The notes: generated from the letters alone by a model not told the origin. Numbered from the stretch's first letter, positions 47,202 through 58,300 are shown. The stretch is DNA of 64,000 nucleotides from Klebsiella ornithinolytica NBRC 105727 = ATCC 31898 (GCF_001598295.1 NZ_BCYR01000001.1:806001-870000); one strand, 5' to 3'. Program-made: numbers and translations.

Positions 47202-48479
47202 ATGATGACCGTCATTGAACCACCATCTGCGCTTTCCAGTCCACAGCGCCGTAGTCAGGTACTGCTGATGTTTTATCTGCCCGGGCAGCCAGTGACGCCA
47301 GAACAGCTTAGCCACATCAACCAGGTTGATGAGTCAACGGCCCGGCAGGATATCGCAGAGACCGCACGCGAAATTCAGCGTTACCACCGACTGACGCTTT
47401 CGTCACAGGTGGACGGCAGCTACCGGATTGAAGGTGCTGTCATCGATCAACGACTGTGTCTGCTGCACGGCCTGCGGCGGGCATTACGTTTATGTCCGCA
47501 TTTTATTGCCCACCATTTTACGCCGGCATTAAAAACGCAGCTTAAACTACAGGGCATTGCGCGGACGCTGTATGACGACACCAACCTGCAGGCGCTGGTC
47601 AACCGCTGCTCGCGGATGCTCAACCGGCAGTTTGACTGTCGCGATGTTCATTTCCTGCGTCTGTATCTGCAATATTGCCTGCTGCAGCATCATCTTGGAC
47701 TGACCCCGGATTTTACCCATGAGCAGCAGCGCTGGACGCAACAAGCGGCGGAGTTCGCTCTCGCCCAGGAGATCGTTCGCCACTGGCAACGCCGGGTCGC
47801 CAGCACGCCGCACGCGGGCGAACAGCTGTTCCTGACGCTGCTCTTTATGTTGTTGAAAACGCCCGATCCCATCCGCGACGGCCATCACCAGGACCGGCGG
47901 TTACACCTGGCAATCGACCGCTTAATTCATCGCTTCCAGGATCTGGCGGGTCGGCCGTTCAGCGATGACCAGGGACTGAGCGATCAGCTTTATATTCATC
48001 TGTCGCAGGCGCTCAATCGCAGCGTGTTCGCCATCGGTATTGATAACGCCCTGCCGGAAGAGATTAGTCGTCTCTACCCGCGGCTGATGCGCACGACCCT
48101 GGCCGCGCTACGCGAGTTTGAAGCGACCTACGAGATTACGTTTAATCAGGAAGAGGTGGGGCTGATTGCGGTGATTTTCGGCGCATGGCTGATGCAAAAA
48201 AGCGACCTGCATGAAAAGCAGGTCGTGCTGCTTACCCACGATAATCCCGTTCTTGAACAGGCGCTGGAACTCCAGCTGCGCGAACTGACGCTGCTGCCGC
48301 TGAATATCAAATATCAAAGCGTGCAGGCTTTTGAGAAGGAAGGCGCCCCCAAAGGCGTGGCGCTGGTCGTCACACCGTACGCCACCGCATTACCGCTGTT
48401 CTCACCGCCGCTGTTTCACACTGAAGAGATGTTCAGCGATCACCAGCGGCAGCATATTTGCAAAATGCTGGAGGATTAG
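47202..48479 (+). CDS. csiE: Stationary-phase protein CsiE (PRD-containing)
   Basis: 425-residue homologue of E. coli CsiE, a carbon-starvation/stationary-phase induced protein. It resembles BglG-type regulators in having PRD-like helical repeats (about residues 140-260 and 270-370; LYIHLSQALNRSVFAIGIDN) but lacks an obvious RNA-binding CAT domain. Two adjacent ATGs at the start; I use the first. The stop codon overlaps the convergent hcaT stop by 3 bases. Function remains unclear. Confidence 0.92.
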   Translation: MMTVIEPPSALSSPQRRSQVLLMFYLPGQPVTPEQLSHINQVDESTARQDIAETAREIQRYHRLTLSSQVDGSYRIEGAVIDQRLCLLHGLRRALRLCPHFIAHHFTPALKTQLKLQGIARTLYDDTNLQALVNRCSRMLNRQFDCRDVHFLRLYLQYCLLQHHLGLTPDFTHEQQRWTQQAAEFALAQEIVRHWQRRVASTPHAGEQLFLTLLFMLLKTPDPIRDGHHQDRRLHLAIDRLIHRFQDLAGRPFSDDQGLSDQLYIHLSQALNRSVFAIGIDNALPEEISRLYPRLMRTTLAALREFEATYEITFNQEEVGLIAVIFGAWLMQKSDLHEKQVVLLTHDNPVLEQALELQLRELTLLPLNIKYQSVQAFEKEGAPKGVALVVTPYATALPLFSPPLFHTEEMFSDHQRQHICKMLED

Positions 48480-49609
48480 GCAACCGCTTTCGGCCGCAGC
48501 ACCAGCGCCGGGAGGGCCACCAGCGCCATCACCCAGAATACGCCCTGATGCAGGTGCTGATAGAGGAAGCCGGCGAAAACCGTCATCACCGCAATACTGC
48601 CGCCCATCGCCACGGCAGAATAGACCGCCTGCAAGCGTATCACTTCGCTGCCCTGGCGCGCGGAGATATAGCGCATCGCCGCCAGGTGGCACACCGTAAA
48701 GGTGCCGCAGTGCAAAATCTGGGTGACGATCAGCCACGGAAGAGCCGTGGTTGCGCCCATCAGCGTCCAGCGAATCAGACCGCACACGGCCGAAAGCAGC
48801 AGCAGCTCCCGGGCGCTGAAGCGACTGAATACTTTTTTACTCAGTGCAAAGATAACCACTTCCGCCACCACGCCCAATGACCATAAATAGCCCACGGCAG
48901 AGGCAGAGTAACCGGCTTCCTGCCAGTAAATCGCGCTGAAGCCGTAGTAGGCGGCGTGCGCGCCCTGGAGCAGACAGACGCAGGCGAGAAAGCGCCAGCT
49001 TTGCCGTATCAGCGACAGCCAGGCCGCTACTCCCGCCCCTTCCTGATGACGAGACTCCCCTTGCGGCATCACCGAGGGTTTCAGCAGCATCCCCAGCAGC
49101 ATAGAGGCAACGCCGAGGCTGAGCAGCAGCAGAATCGCCCGATAGTCAAACAGGCTGACCAGTTTACCGGTAAGCGCCGAGCCGATAACAAACGCCACAG
49201 ACCCCCACAGACGCACGCGCCCGTAGTCCATGGTTATCTGTTTTTGCCAGGTGTTGGCCAGCGCATCGGTCAACGGCACCAGCGGAGAGAAAAAGAGGTT
49301 GAACCCCACGATCACCACCGCCAGCCAGGCAACGTGGTTTCCGGCCCAAAAGGCCAGGGCAAACAACAGCACCAGTAGCGCGAGGATACGCAGAGCGGAA
49401 ATCAGCCGCGCGGGATCGCTGACCCGCGGCGCGATGAGCAGGCTCCCCAGGAAACGGGCCACCAGCCCCGCGCCCAACAGCATACCGATGGTTTCCGGCG
49501 TTAAGCCGGTTCCCGCCAGCCAGACGCTCCAGAATGGCAGAAAAATGCCGTAGCTGAAAAAATAGGTGAAGTAACTAAGCGCCAACCAGCGCGTGGAGTG
49601 CAAGACCAT
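48476..49609 (-). CDS. hcaT: HcaT-like MFS transporter (3-phenylpropionate transporter family)
   Basis: 377-residue MFS protein with twelve predicted membrane segments, similar to E. coli HcaT (379). It starts MVLHSTRWLALSYFTYFFSYG with the first segment; the start at 49609 has GAGGGAATC upstream. In E. coli it neighbours hcaREFCBD, which encode phenylpropionate dioxygenase; none of those genes occurs here, and the next gene is yphB. So the transporter is present without its catabolic partners in this window, and its substrate may differ. Confidence 0.87.
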   Translation of the reverse strand: MVLHSTRWLALSYFTYFFSYGIFLPFWSVWLAGTGLTPETIGMLLGAGLVARFLGSLLIAPRVSDPARLISALRILALLVLLFALAFWAGNHVAWLAVVIVGFNLFFSPLVPLTDALANTWQKQITMDYGRVRLWGSVAFVIGSALTGKLVSLFDYRAILLLLSLGVASMLLGMLLKPSVMPQGESRHQEGAGVAAWLSLIRQSWRFLACVCLLQGAHAAYYGFSAIYWQEAGYSASAVGYLWSLGVVAEVVIFALSKKVFSRFSARELLLLSAVCGLIRWTLMGATTALPWLIVTQILHCGTFTVCHLAAMRYISARQGSEVIRLQAVYSAVAMGGSIAVMTVFAGFLYQHLHQGVFWVMALVALPALVLRPKAVA

Positions 49610-49672
49610 GATTCCCTCCCGAATGGAGTCGATAGTCTGGCGATAAAGCATGAATGCCGCAAGGTGAAGTTG

Positions 49673-49694
49673 ACCTGCCCGCTTCCGGGCAGGT
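49673..49694 (-). terminator. yph operon terminator
   Basis: Perfect 9-bp stem ACCTGCCCG / CGGGCAGGT with a CTTC/GAAG tetraloop, 5 bp after the yphB stop on the minus strand. The trailing T content is low (CAACTT), so it may act with Rho. Confidence 0.5.
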
Positions 49695-49699
49695 CGGGC

Positions 49700-50584
49700 T
49701 TAAAGCGGACGAACATTCAGCACCATTTTTTGCCGCAGGCTTTCACCGCGTGCCAGCACGGTTAGCTGGCCAAATCCCGGACGATGATGATCGTCAGGCG
49801 CGTGGCTCATCGGCTCAAAACAGAAGAAATCAAATTTATAGCCTTGATCAAACGCCGGATCGGACACAAAAACAAAATAGCATGGCGCCGGCGGTTCGGT
49901 GGTCATAGAGAGCTGGTACCCCAGTTCCGGTTGCCGGATCGTCGCGATGCCATCCCAGCCGGAGAACCCATTATTCACCCAGTGCCCGGGGAGTGGCGCA
50001 GACTGATTGAAATCCAGTTCCTGCGGCAAACTCTCCTGATACTCCCCGGTAAGCCACTGTTCTTTCTCCAGCCAGTAGCCCGTGGCCCGCGCCTGCACCC
50101 GCGTTTCCTGTGACAGCGGTAGATAGGGATGCCAGCCCAGGCCAAACGGCAGCGCGTCGCCATCATTCGTCACACGCAGTTCCATCTCCACGCCGCTTTC
50201 GCTTAGGGTAAAGCGCTGCTGCGCGGTGTAATGATAGAGCCCCTGGCGATGAACATACTCTAGCGTGAGGTGCGTGGGAGATTGATCCATACAGCGCCAG
50301 CTATTCAACCAGCCATCGCCGTGAAGATAGTGGCTATCCCACTCGACGTTTGGCGCCAGCCGATGCTCCCCAGCCGGCGAAGAAAACTGATTGCCACTCA
50401 CCCGGTTGCCAAACGGCACCAGTGGAAAGCAAGAGGACTCCACCGCCACCCCGCTATTCAGCCCAGGGCGCAGCAGCGGGAGTGTTTTCCCCTGATGCTG
50501 CCACCATAACCCCTCGATCGCGCCGCCGCGCTCCGCAACCTGCAGCCTTACCCGATCGTTATCCAGTGTAAAAAGCGTCATCAT
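49700..50584 (-). CDS. yphB: Aldose 1-epimerase family protein YphB
   Basis: 294-residue member of the galactose mutarotase superfamily, which interconverts sugar anomers. Conserved fold features include VPFGNRVSG (~residue 55), HYLHGDGW (~85, with a likely catalytic His), GLGWHPYLPLS (~150, second His) and a C-terminal Glu in CFEPMSHAPDD. The match to E. coli YphB runs over the full length. Last gene of the yph operon, 6 bp after yphC. Confidence 0.92.
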   Translation of the reverse strand: MMTLFTLDNDRVRLQVAERGGAIEGLWWQHQGKTLPLLRPGLNSGVAVESSCFPLVPFGNRVSGNQFSSPAGEHRLAPNVEWDSHYLHGDGWLNSWRCMDQSPTHLTLEYVHRQGLYHYTAQQRFTLSESGVEMELRVTNDGDALPFGLGWHPYLPLSQETRVQARATGYWLEKEQWLTGEYQESLPQELDFNQSAPLPGHWVNNGFSGWDGIATIRQPELGYQLSMTTEPPAPCYFVFVSDPAFDQGYKFDFFCFEPMSHAPDDHHRPGFGQLTVLARGESLRQKMVLNVRPL

Positions 50585-50590
50585 GGCTCC

Positions 50591-51652
50591 TTAATCGGGG
50601 AAATTAATCACCACTTTGCCGCATTTACCGCTGGCCATCAGCGCGTAGGCTTCCCCCGCCTGGGCAAGCGAAAAACGATGGGTAATCGCGCTATGCGGCC
50701 ACAGTTTCCAGTCGGTCAGATCGCGGGCGCACTTCTCCATATGGAACAAACTGGTCACCCAGGAGCCAATAATACGCCGCTGGTGGTGCATCAGATCGGC
50801 GCTCACCTCGAACTCAACCTTCCCGGTTTCACCGATGTACACCACTCTTCCCCAATCCGCCGTAGACTGCAATGCCAGCAAACGCCCTGCGGCATTACCA
50901 GAACAATCCAGCGCCACATCCGCGCCGCCGTGCGTCAATTCGGCAATCCGCGCCGGGAGGTTCTCCGTTGTCGCCAGGAAGCCGTTATCCATCACCCCCA
51001 GCTGTTTCGCCGTCGCCAGACGCTCCGGCAACATATCGACGCCAATCACGCGTTTTGCACCGCGTCCTTTCGCCAGCATCATCGCCATCATGCCAACGGG
51101 CCCTAACCCGACAACCAGAACGTTGTCACTGCCGGAAACCTCGCCGCGCAAAATGCCTTCATAGGCGGTTCCTACCCCGCAGCTAATAAACGCGCCATCT
51201 TCATAGCTCAGTGCGTCCGGCAGATGAATAAGGTCTTTTTCCTCCGCCAGTAAATATTCTGCATGGCCGCCATCGCGCTGCCAGCCATAGGCCGCTTTGC
51301 CCTCTCCGGTGCAGGAGATAGGAAAACCACGGCGGCAGTTGGAGCAAAAACCGCAGCCGGAAATATGGTAAACCAGCACTCGGTCCCCTGCTTTAAAGTG
51401 TCGGCATCCGGCCCCGGTCTCTATAATTTGCCCACAAGGTTCATGGCCATTAATAAAGCCTTGATACAACGGCTTATCCGGCGCGGCGGCGGTACCACGA
51501 TGCTGATGATAAATATAATGGACATCGCTGCCGCATATTCCTGAGGACTTCATTTTAATCAACACCTGGTTAATCCCCGGCGTTGGTACGGGAACTTCGC
51601 GTAGCTCTACGCTTGAGTTGCCCGGTAAAAAAGCAGCCAACATTGTTTTCAT
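50591..51652 (-). CDS. yphC: Zinc-dependent alcohol/polyol dehydrogenase YphC
   Basis: 353-residue medium-chain dehydrogenase. Catalytic Zn ligands are Cys in GICGSDVHY (~38) and His-Glu in INGHEPCGQ (~67). Structural Zn is indicated by CGFCSNCRRGFPISC (~97-110). The NAD(P)-binding GLGPVGMM is at ~175. Sorbitol/threonine dehydrogenase type. The ATG at 51652 matches the E. coli N-terminus MKTMLAA; an ATG 15 bp upstream is possible. It probably oxidises the sugar or polyol brought in by YphDEF. 27 bp after yphD. Confidence 0.95.
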   Translation of the reverse strand: MKTMLAAFLPGNSSVELREVPVPTPGINQVLIKMKSSGICGSDVHYIYHQHRGTAAAPDKPLYQGFINGHEPCGQIIETGAGCRHFKAGDRVLVYHISGCGFCSNCRRGFPISCTGEGKAAYGWQRDGGHAEYLLAEEKDLIHLPDALSYEDGAFISCGVGTAYEGILRGEVSGSDNVLVVGLGPVGMMAMMLAKGRGAKRVIGVDMLPERLATAKQLGVMDNGFLATTENLPARIAELTHGGADVALDCSGNAAGRLLALQSTADWGRVVYIGETGKVEFEVSADLMHHQRRIIGSWVTSLFHMEKCARDLTDWKLWPHSAITHRFSLAQAGEAYALMASGKCGKVVINFPD

Positions 51653-51678
51653 AATTCCCTCTAACAAATTGATGAATA

Positions 51679-52677
51679 TTAATGTTTATGTTTACTGTTG
51701 CGCTGGGTCAGTAATATATTTGCCAGAACAGCAACCACGATAATTAATCCGCGAACGACCTGCTGGAAGAATGAGTTAATACCCAGAAGCACCAGTCCAT
51801 TGCCAATAAGGGTAATCACCAGCACGCCTAATAAGGTGCCAAATAGCGAACCGCGGCCGCCGGACAGTGCGGTACCACCGACCACCACCGCGGCGATAAC
51901 ATCAAACTCGAGGCCGTTGGCAGCCCCCGCATTGCCCGAACCAAGACGCGCCGCCAGCAGAATACCGGTAATCGCCGCCAGCAATCCTGAAAGCGTAAAA
52001 ATCAAAATACGCACCCGCTTAACGTTAATCCCGCAGAGCTGCGCCGCCGTTGCGTTGCCCCCGGTGGCAAACACGGAACGGCCAAAGGCGGTTTTGCGGC
52101 TGATAAACACAAAGATGACGAACAGAATCAGCATAATTAATGCCGAAACGGGTATGCCAAAGAGCTGCCCACCGAGCCAGTCCAGCACCTCATTTTCATC
52201 GATGGGAACCGGTAGGGCGTTGGTCATGAAGAGCCCCATGCCACGCAATGCACTCCATAAACCTAAGGTTGCGACAAAGCTCGGCACGTTGAATACGCCT
52301 CGCAACACGCCAGCGAGAGTCCCCAACGCAGCACCGAGGATTAACACCAGCAGGCAGGCAAGACTAAGCGGAACCTGAAACTGCAGCAGAAAGGCGAGGC
52401 AGACGGAGATAAACGCCACCATCGGACCGACGCTGACATCAATCTCGCCGGAGATAATAATCAGCGTCATCGCCCATGCGGCAATACCAATCGTTGCCGC
52501 ATCGCGCAGCACGTTCATTTGATTGTTTAAAGAAATAAATCCCGGCGCGTTAAATGAAAACACCAGATATAAAATAGCGATCACCACCAGCAGGCCAATT
52601 TCATTAATATGACGGCTGATAAACTGCTTGGGTGTGGCACTTTTGCCTTGCGGCAGCGTTAATGATGAGGCAGACAT
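51679..52677 (-). CDS. yphD: Sugar ABC transporter permease YphD
   Basis: 332-residue RbsC-type permease with about ten membrane segments. The conserved phrase ISGEIDVSVGPMVAF (~residue 75) and the EAA-like loop region GGTALSGGRGS (~265) are typical of ribose/xylose/galactose importers. It forms the channel for YphE and YphF. Between yphE and yphC in the operon. Confidence 0.94.
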   Translation of the reverse strand: MSASSLTLPQGKSATPKQFISRHINEIGLLVVIAILYLVFSFNAPGFISLNNQMNVLRDAATIGIAAWAMTLIIISGEIDVSVGPMVAFISVCLAFLLQFQVPLSLACLLVLILGAALGTLAGVLRGVFNVPSFVATLGLWSALRGMGLFMTNALPVPIDENEVLDWLGGQLFGIPVSALIMLILFVIFVFISRKTAFGRSVFATGGNATAAQLCGINVKRVRILIFTLSGLLAAITGILLAARLGSGNAGAANGLEFDVIAAVVVGGTALSGGRGSLFGTLLGVLVITLIGNGLVLLGINSFFQQVVRGLIIVVAVLANILLTQRNSKHKH

Positions 52678-52704
52678 CTGTTAATTCCTCAATAAACGTA
52701 ATGG

Positions 52705-54219
52705 CTAATGCATGGATAAAATTGCCGACATTAATTCATCGACATTTACGGGGGCTAAAAGCTCACGGGTAAATTCACCGTTTTGCAGCAGCAAAATACG
52801 ATCGCAGACCAAGGGCAGTTCCTCTATTTCACTGGAAATGAATACAACGCTTTTTCCTTCAGCGGCGAGCTCCCTCACAATTCGATAAATCTGCTGCTTG
52901 GCTTCGATATCAACCCCGCGCGTAGGCTCATCAAGAAGTAAAATGTCACTTTCGGCATAAACCCAGCGGCCAATCACCACTTTTTGCTGGTTCCCCCCCG
53001 ATAGCGTCCCGATAGCAGTCTCTGTATTTGCCGCCTTGACCGTCATTCGGTTCATGACCGCGGCAGTTAACTGCTGAATCCGCTGCCAGTTCAGGACGCC
53101 ACGGCGGCTAACTTTGTGCCGGTTGGTCATCACCGTATTTTCATCCACGCCCAGCAGCGGAATGATGCCCGCTTCCTTACGGTTTTCCGGGGTATAGCCC
53201 ACGCCACTCTTGAGCATCGAGGTATACCGTGGACGCGAAATGCGCACACCATTGAGCGTGATCTCCCCCTCAGCAAACGTTTCTAAGCCGATGATGGCCT
53301 TAAGTAGTTCACTACGACCCGATCCCAGCAGCCCGGCAATACCCAGCACTTCGCCACGGTGCAGGGTAAAATTAATCTGCTGAAGCTTAGGGGGATGGCG
53401 TAGCCGGGCCACCTGGAGTACCGGGGTTGTCAGGGCGATTTCAGATTTCACCCGCGGTAGATCGATGTGCTCCCTTCCTAACATCAGCGACACGATTTCC
53501 TGGGTTGTCGTCCTCTCCAGAGTGACATCACCTGCCACCTGGCCATCGCGCATAATGGTGGCGCAAGAGGCGATACGGCGTATCTCCTCCATTCGATGAC
53601 TGACATAAATCACGGCAACGCCCAGAGCTGACATTTTCTTTACCGCGTTAATCACCAGTTCGACCTCCGCATTCGCCAGTGAACTGGTCGGCTCATCAAG
53701 AATCACCACCTGAGGTTGACCTTTCATCACACGGGCGATTTCTACCAGCTGCTTTTGTGCCGGACTAAGCGTGTCGACCAGCGCATCTGGCGGGACATCA
53801 ACCCCAAGAGAGGCAAGAGCCTCTGTGGCCTGGCGGGCCATGGCGTTTTTGTCGATCGTGCCATTGCGACGCGGCCACTGACCAAGACAGAGGTTCTCCG
53901 CCACCGTTAGCCCCTCGACCAGGCTTAACTCCTGGTATACGGCTCTGACGCCCAGCTCCGCAGCCCGGCGGGTTAGCGTTGCATCGTTCCCTTCAAGACG
54001 GGTCCCGGCCAGCCAAACCTCGCCGCTATCGGGACTTTCGCTTCCGGTCAGCATGCGAATTAAGGTGGACTTACCCGCGCCATTTTTCCCCAGTAGCGCC
54101 CGAACTTCGCCTTTTGACAGGGTAAAATCAACGTTATCCAGGGCGACGACGCCGGGATAGCGCTTATTTCCCCTCAGGATCTGCGCCACCGGCACCGCCG
54201 TTTTTTCTGTTGCCGTCAT
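52705..54219 (-). CDS. yphE: Sugar ABC transporter ATP-binding protein YphE
   Basis: 504 residues with two fused nucleotide-binding domains. The first has Walker A GKNGAGKSTL (~44), the signature LSPAQKQLVEIARVMK (~155) and Walker B VVILDEPTSSL. The second has a degenerate Walker A GLLGSGRSEL (~293), typical of RbsA/MglA proteins, with LSGGNQQKVVIGRW and LLLDEPTRGVD. Drives uptake through YphD. It is 32 bp downstream of yphF. Confidence 0.96.
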   Translation of the reverse strand: MTATEKTAVPVAQILRGNKRYPGVVALDNVDFTLSKGEVRALLGKNGAGKSTLIRMLTGSESPDSGEVWLAGTRLEGNDATLTRRAAELGVRAVYQELSLVEGLTVAENLCLGQWPRRNGTIDKNAMARQATEALASLGVDVPPDALVDTLSPAQKQLVEIARVMKGQPQVVILDEPTSSLANAEVELVINAVKKMSALGVAVIYVSHRMEEIRRIASCATIMRDGQVAGDVTLERTTTQEIVSLMLGREHIDLPRVKSEIALTTPVLQVARLRHPPKLQQINFTLHRGEVLGIAGLLGSGRSELLKAIIGLETFAEGEITLNGVRISRPRYTSMLKSGVGYTPENRKEAGIIPLLGVDENTVMTNRHKVSRRGVLNWQRIQQLTAAVMNRMTVKAANTETAIGTLSGGNQQKVVIGRWVYAESDILLLDEPTRGVDIEAKQQIYRIVRELAAEGKSVVFISSEIEELPLVCDRILLLQNGEFTRELLAPVNVDELMSAILSMH

Positions 54220-54251
54220 CGAGTCTTTACCTCAGTTATTCGACAGGGGAA

Positions 54252-55235
54252 TTAAGGCAAGCCATCGACATGCGTAGCCAGCCACTGCTTACCGTCTTCA
54301 GATTTGGTATAGGTATCGATAGCAACAGGGATAATTTTATTGGCTGGCGGAGTTTTATTAATCACATTCAGGGTTTGCGCGAAAACGGCGTTACCCATTT
54401 TCTTGCCGGAAATATCCACCACCGCTTTTAGTACCTGATAGCTGTTTAACTCCTGGGCTATTTCCGTGGTCATATCAGAGCCAAATACGGCGATTTTCCC
54501 GACCTTATTTTGGTTGCGGACCGCTTTTACCGCCCCCAGCGTTGCCCCTCCAGACTCTCCCATAATGGCGTCCAGATCAGGCGAGGAGATAATCAGTTTC
54601 TCACCAACTGAAATAGCCTTATCCAGAACGGTTCCCTCCTGATTCGCAACAATCTGCATATCCGGAACTCGCGCCTTCAGCGCGGCTTCAAAACCTTTGC
54701 GCCGCTGTACGCATACTTCAAATGCTTCACAGTTGATGACCGCAATTTTCGGTGCGCTAATATTGTTGGCAATAAAATAATCTGCCGCCGCCTCGCCAAG
54801 CTTTTTACCGAACTCAAGTGGGTCGCCAACCAGGTAGGCAGAGACATATTTGTCGACACCTTTCTCATTAATACAGGTGTTGTAGCAAATCACCGGAATA
54901 CCGGCTTCATTAGCCCGACGCACCGCGCGGCTACTGCCATTTTCTGAAACGGCGGAAAGAATGATGGCATCCACGTTACGCGCGACCAGCGTATCGATAA
55001 ATGAACTCTCTTTAGAAATATCGCCTTGCGCGTTGGTTTCAATCAGCTGAATTTTCGCATCGGTGCTTTTGGCTGCATCCTGAACCCCTTGCCGTACCCC
55101 GGCGTAATAGCCCTGGGTATCAAGGTAGATAGCACCAACGGTGATATCCTTTGTCGCGCTATAGACGGGGAGTGAAATACTCAACGACGTTAACAGTAAA
55201 CATAAAAAACATGAGACTGCCTTACTTTTAGACAT
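54252..55235 (-). CDS. yphF: Periplasmic sugar-binding protein YphF
   Basis: 327-residue substrate-binding protein of the ribose-type periplasmic-binding family. The signal peptide (MSKSKAVSCFLCLLLTSLSISLPVYSA) is likely cut after VYSA. The mature part has the two Rossmann-like lobes (DITVGAIYLDTQGYYAGV, VAVINC-type strand AVINCEAFEVC and VFGSDM). The ATG at 55235 is preceded by AGGAGGCACGT, a strong ribosome-binding site, and yields the E. coli length. A pair of Cys in CYNTCINEKG and CEAFEVC may form disulfides. Ligand unknown. Confidence 0.95.
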   Translation of the reverse strand: MSKSKAVSCFLCLLLTSLSISLPVYSATKDITVGAIYLDTQGYYAGVRQGVQDAAKSTDAKIQLIETNAQGDISKESSFIDTLVARNVDAIILSAVSENGSSRAVRRANEAGIPVICYNTCINEKGVDKYVSAYLVGDPLEFGKKLGEAAADYFIANNISAPKIAVINCEAFEVCVQRRKGFEAALKARVPDMQIVANQEGTVLDKAISVGEKLIISSPDLDAIMGESGGATLGAVKAVRNQNKVGKIAVFGSDMTTEIAQELNSYQVLKAVVDISGKKMGNAVFAQTLNVINKTPPANKIIPVAIDTYTKSEDGKQWLATHVDGLP

Positions 55236-55375
55236 ACGTGCCTCCTGTAGGGTCAGGCATTTATTGTTGTTTGGATTCTGCGGCATTCGGGCCTGCCGCA
55301 GAACGATTTCACATATTCTAAACATCTCGAGAGGCGCGGCGGGTCAGACCGCTCAAAAATTACAGTAAACGCTCT

Positions 55376-58300
55376 TTAGTTAATGAGGTGCAGTACAAAC
55401 GGCAGCGTTTTACGGAATAATGCCGCCTTCGCCCAGGCCGGGTTAAGCGCTTCCAGCGCCGACAGCGCCTGTTCATGCCTCGAACCGCCGCCTAATCCCG
55501 CGCTCGCCAGAACTCGCACCAGCAAACACTTCTCCTGATGCTGTTTTTGGATATCGGCATATAGCGCCAGCAGGTCAGGCTGCGACACCGCGAAGAAGTC
55601 GGCCTCTATCTGTGCCGTTTCCATATGCTCAGCCCACTGCAACATTTCAGTGAAAAGACGCTCGCTGCTCAGACGATCGCCGAGCATCCGCAAAGCCACG
55701 CCTTGCCAGAAGAGATAGTCCACCGGCTGATCGTTGTAGTAGCTATGAATATTGATCGTCCGATCGCCTGACGCCGCCTTGCGGAAACACTCAAGCGCGC
55801 GTTCCTCCATGCCCTGCTGCCTGGCGCAAATCCCCAGCCAGAACCAGATATCGTTATCCGTCTGTCCCGGGAGACGTCCTTCGCTGAGGTTTTCCGGATA
55901 GCGCAGCGCCGATAGCAGCAGCGTTTCCGCCTGCTGCGGCTGCGGCTGGAGATACGGCCAGGCACGCAATAACTGGTTGATAACAAACTGGCTGGTCACC
56001 TTGCCTTCGCCGCCTTCCCAGGGGTGGAATTTACGCGAAGCAAGCACATTTGCCGCCTGCTCAACGTTGCCCGCCAGGTGCCACAGATGGAGCAGCTCCG
56101 CCGTTAAATCATCGCGTTTCAAGGCGGTTGCGAGATTGGCCTCCAGGCGGGCAAGGCGTTTTTCCGGCTCAACGGCGGTCAGCTTATCCAGCAGGTCGCG
56201 TTCAAAAAGCAGACGCGCATCCTGCGGCTGCCGGGCGCAGGCTTTCTCCAGATACGCTGCCGCCAGGTGGGCATCACTCTGTTTATTCCATGCATGAATC
56301 GCCAGCCCTCGCCAGGCATCGGCAAAATCAGGAGCCATTTCAACGCAGCGATGCCATAGCTGCGTCGCTTTCTCATAATGACGCCGGCTATAGTGGAAAC
56401 AGGCGAGCAGATGCTGAGCAAAATAGCACTCGGGTATCTTCTCCAGCGCAGCCACTTCCACCAGCAGATTGGGGAAACGCACGAAGTCAGCGAACACTTC
56501 GCGAGCGCGGTTGATCAGCGCGATACGCTCGTTACCTTCAGCCAGACTGGCCTGTAAATAGAGCGGCAGCGTTTTTTGACAGTTCAGCGCCGTCAGTACG
56601 GCTTTCGCCCGCGCCGCCATTCCCCAGCTCAACAACAGCCCGGCCGTCAGCAGTGCGTTAATATCCCGCGACTGGCATACGGCGAACCAGCGCGCCGTAT
56701 CCGCTTCAGCCTCTGATATTGTTGCGTTGAGCCACCACAGAGTGGGATTCAGCGGATAGTCGCCCAGCAGCTTTTCAATCTGCTGTAAGGCCTGACTGCG
56801 ACGGCCGGTGAGATCCAGCAACAGGGTTTCCAGCGACAGGACATCCTGGTTGGTGGGACACGCCAGCAGGCTCTGCCGGCAAAATGCCAGCGCATCATCG
56901 TAGCGCTCGCTGCGCGTCGCCAGTCGGGCAAGTCCGTAATATCCCCCGGCCTTGCTATTGCCGCTCCACACCGCGCGCCAAAAATCCTCCTGCGCATCAT
57001 GCCACTGCTGTAGACGCTCTCTCGCACTGGCACGAATCAAACTTGCCTGCCCACACTGCGGATTTTTGTTTAACCGATGCGCGCGCGACAATGCCCGGCT
57101 CGCATACTCGATGGTTTGCGAGTAATCCGCGCGGTTGTATTCCAGCATCGCCAGCGCCAGATTGCAGCGGTAGTCCTGCGGGTCCAGCTCAATTCCCCGC
57201 AGGTAATAATCAAACGGTGAGCGACTGGCGTGGTGATACTGCTCCAGATGCTGGCCGATAAACCACGCCTCATCCACGCTGCTTATGGCTCCGGCGTGTA
57301 AGGGCGTAACCGCCACTTCCGGCAGCGGCAACTCCTGCGTCTGATGCTCCTGATAGCGCAAAACGCACCTGCCGTGACTGTCCAGCAGCTCCATCGTCAG
57401 ACGAGATGGGTCAATACCGGCTAACGTTCCCTGAACGGCAGCGCATGGCGTCAGCTCAATCATTTCATCAAGCAGCGGCTGCGGGTTGCCCTCTTCGCGA
57501 ACCGTAAGCCGGTGGGCGACCAGAGGCGAAATAGCATATACGCCCCATATAATGTTGCCCTCTTCGCGTTGCAGTTTGATCACCGCATCGCGCGAAGCGT
57601 TCTGTACCATGCCCAGCGAATGGTAAGGCAGGAAGTATTGTTCAAAGCGCTTTTCTTCAAACGGATCGAGCCAGGTAAAATCCGGTTGGTTATCGGCAAA
57701 AATGCCGGTCATCAGCTCGATGTAAGGCCCATTCTCATCCGTCAGATTTTTGTCCCACGCCTGACCAAACTCGCTGTAACCCCAGCTCCACTGTTTTTTC
57801 CCTGGCGCAATGTGATGATCCGCGACATGCAGCAGCCCACCATCTTCATCGTGGCACCAGGCGCCGACGAAATCGTACTCTGACTTTTCCGCCATATAGG
57901 AGGTCGGTACCGGGACATTTTTATAGCGCGAGATGTCGACGCCGGCCGAATAGTCCACCTTGTAATAGGTGCCGGTAGCAATCGGAAACGCGGAAACCGC
58001 GCGCTTGCCGTGATCAAATACCGCCGTCACATCCGGCGGGAATACGCTTTGATGTCCATCGCCCCCCTTAACCGCAGGGTTCGCCCACCACAAGAAATGG
58101 CGCGGGGTGGCGTTACCGTTGTAAACCCGGCTACCAATCTCTAATGCCGCGCGCTGCGGACGCAGAGTAAACCCGGTCATCACCTGCAGCCCATGCATCG
58201 GCTCCGTCTCGCCAACCCAAACGGTTTTTGAGCCATCGTCATTTTCGCTAATCGTAAAATCAACCGGCATATAGGTGGTGGGACGGTGGTGCTGCGGCCA

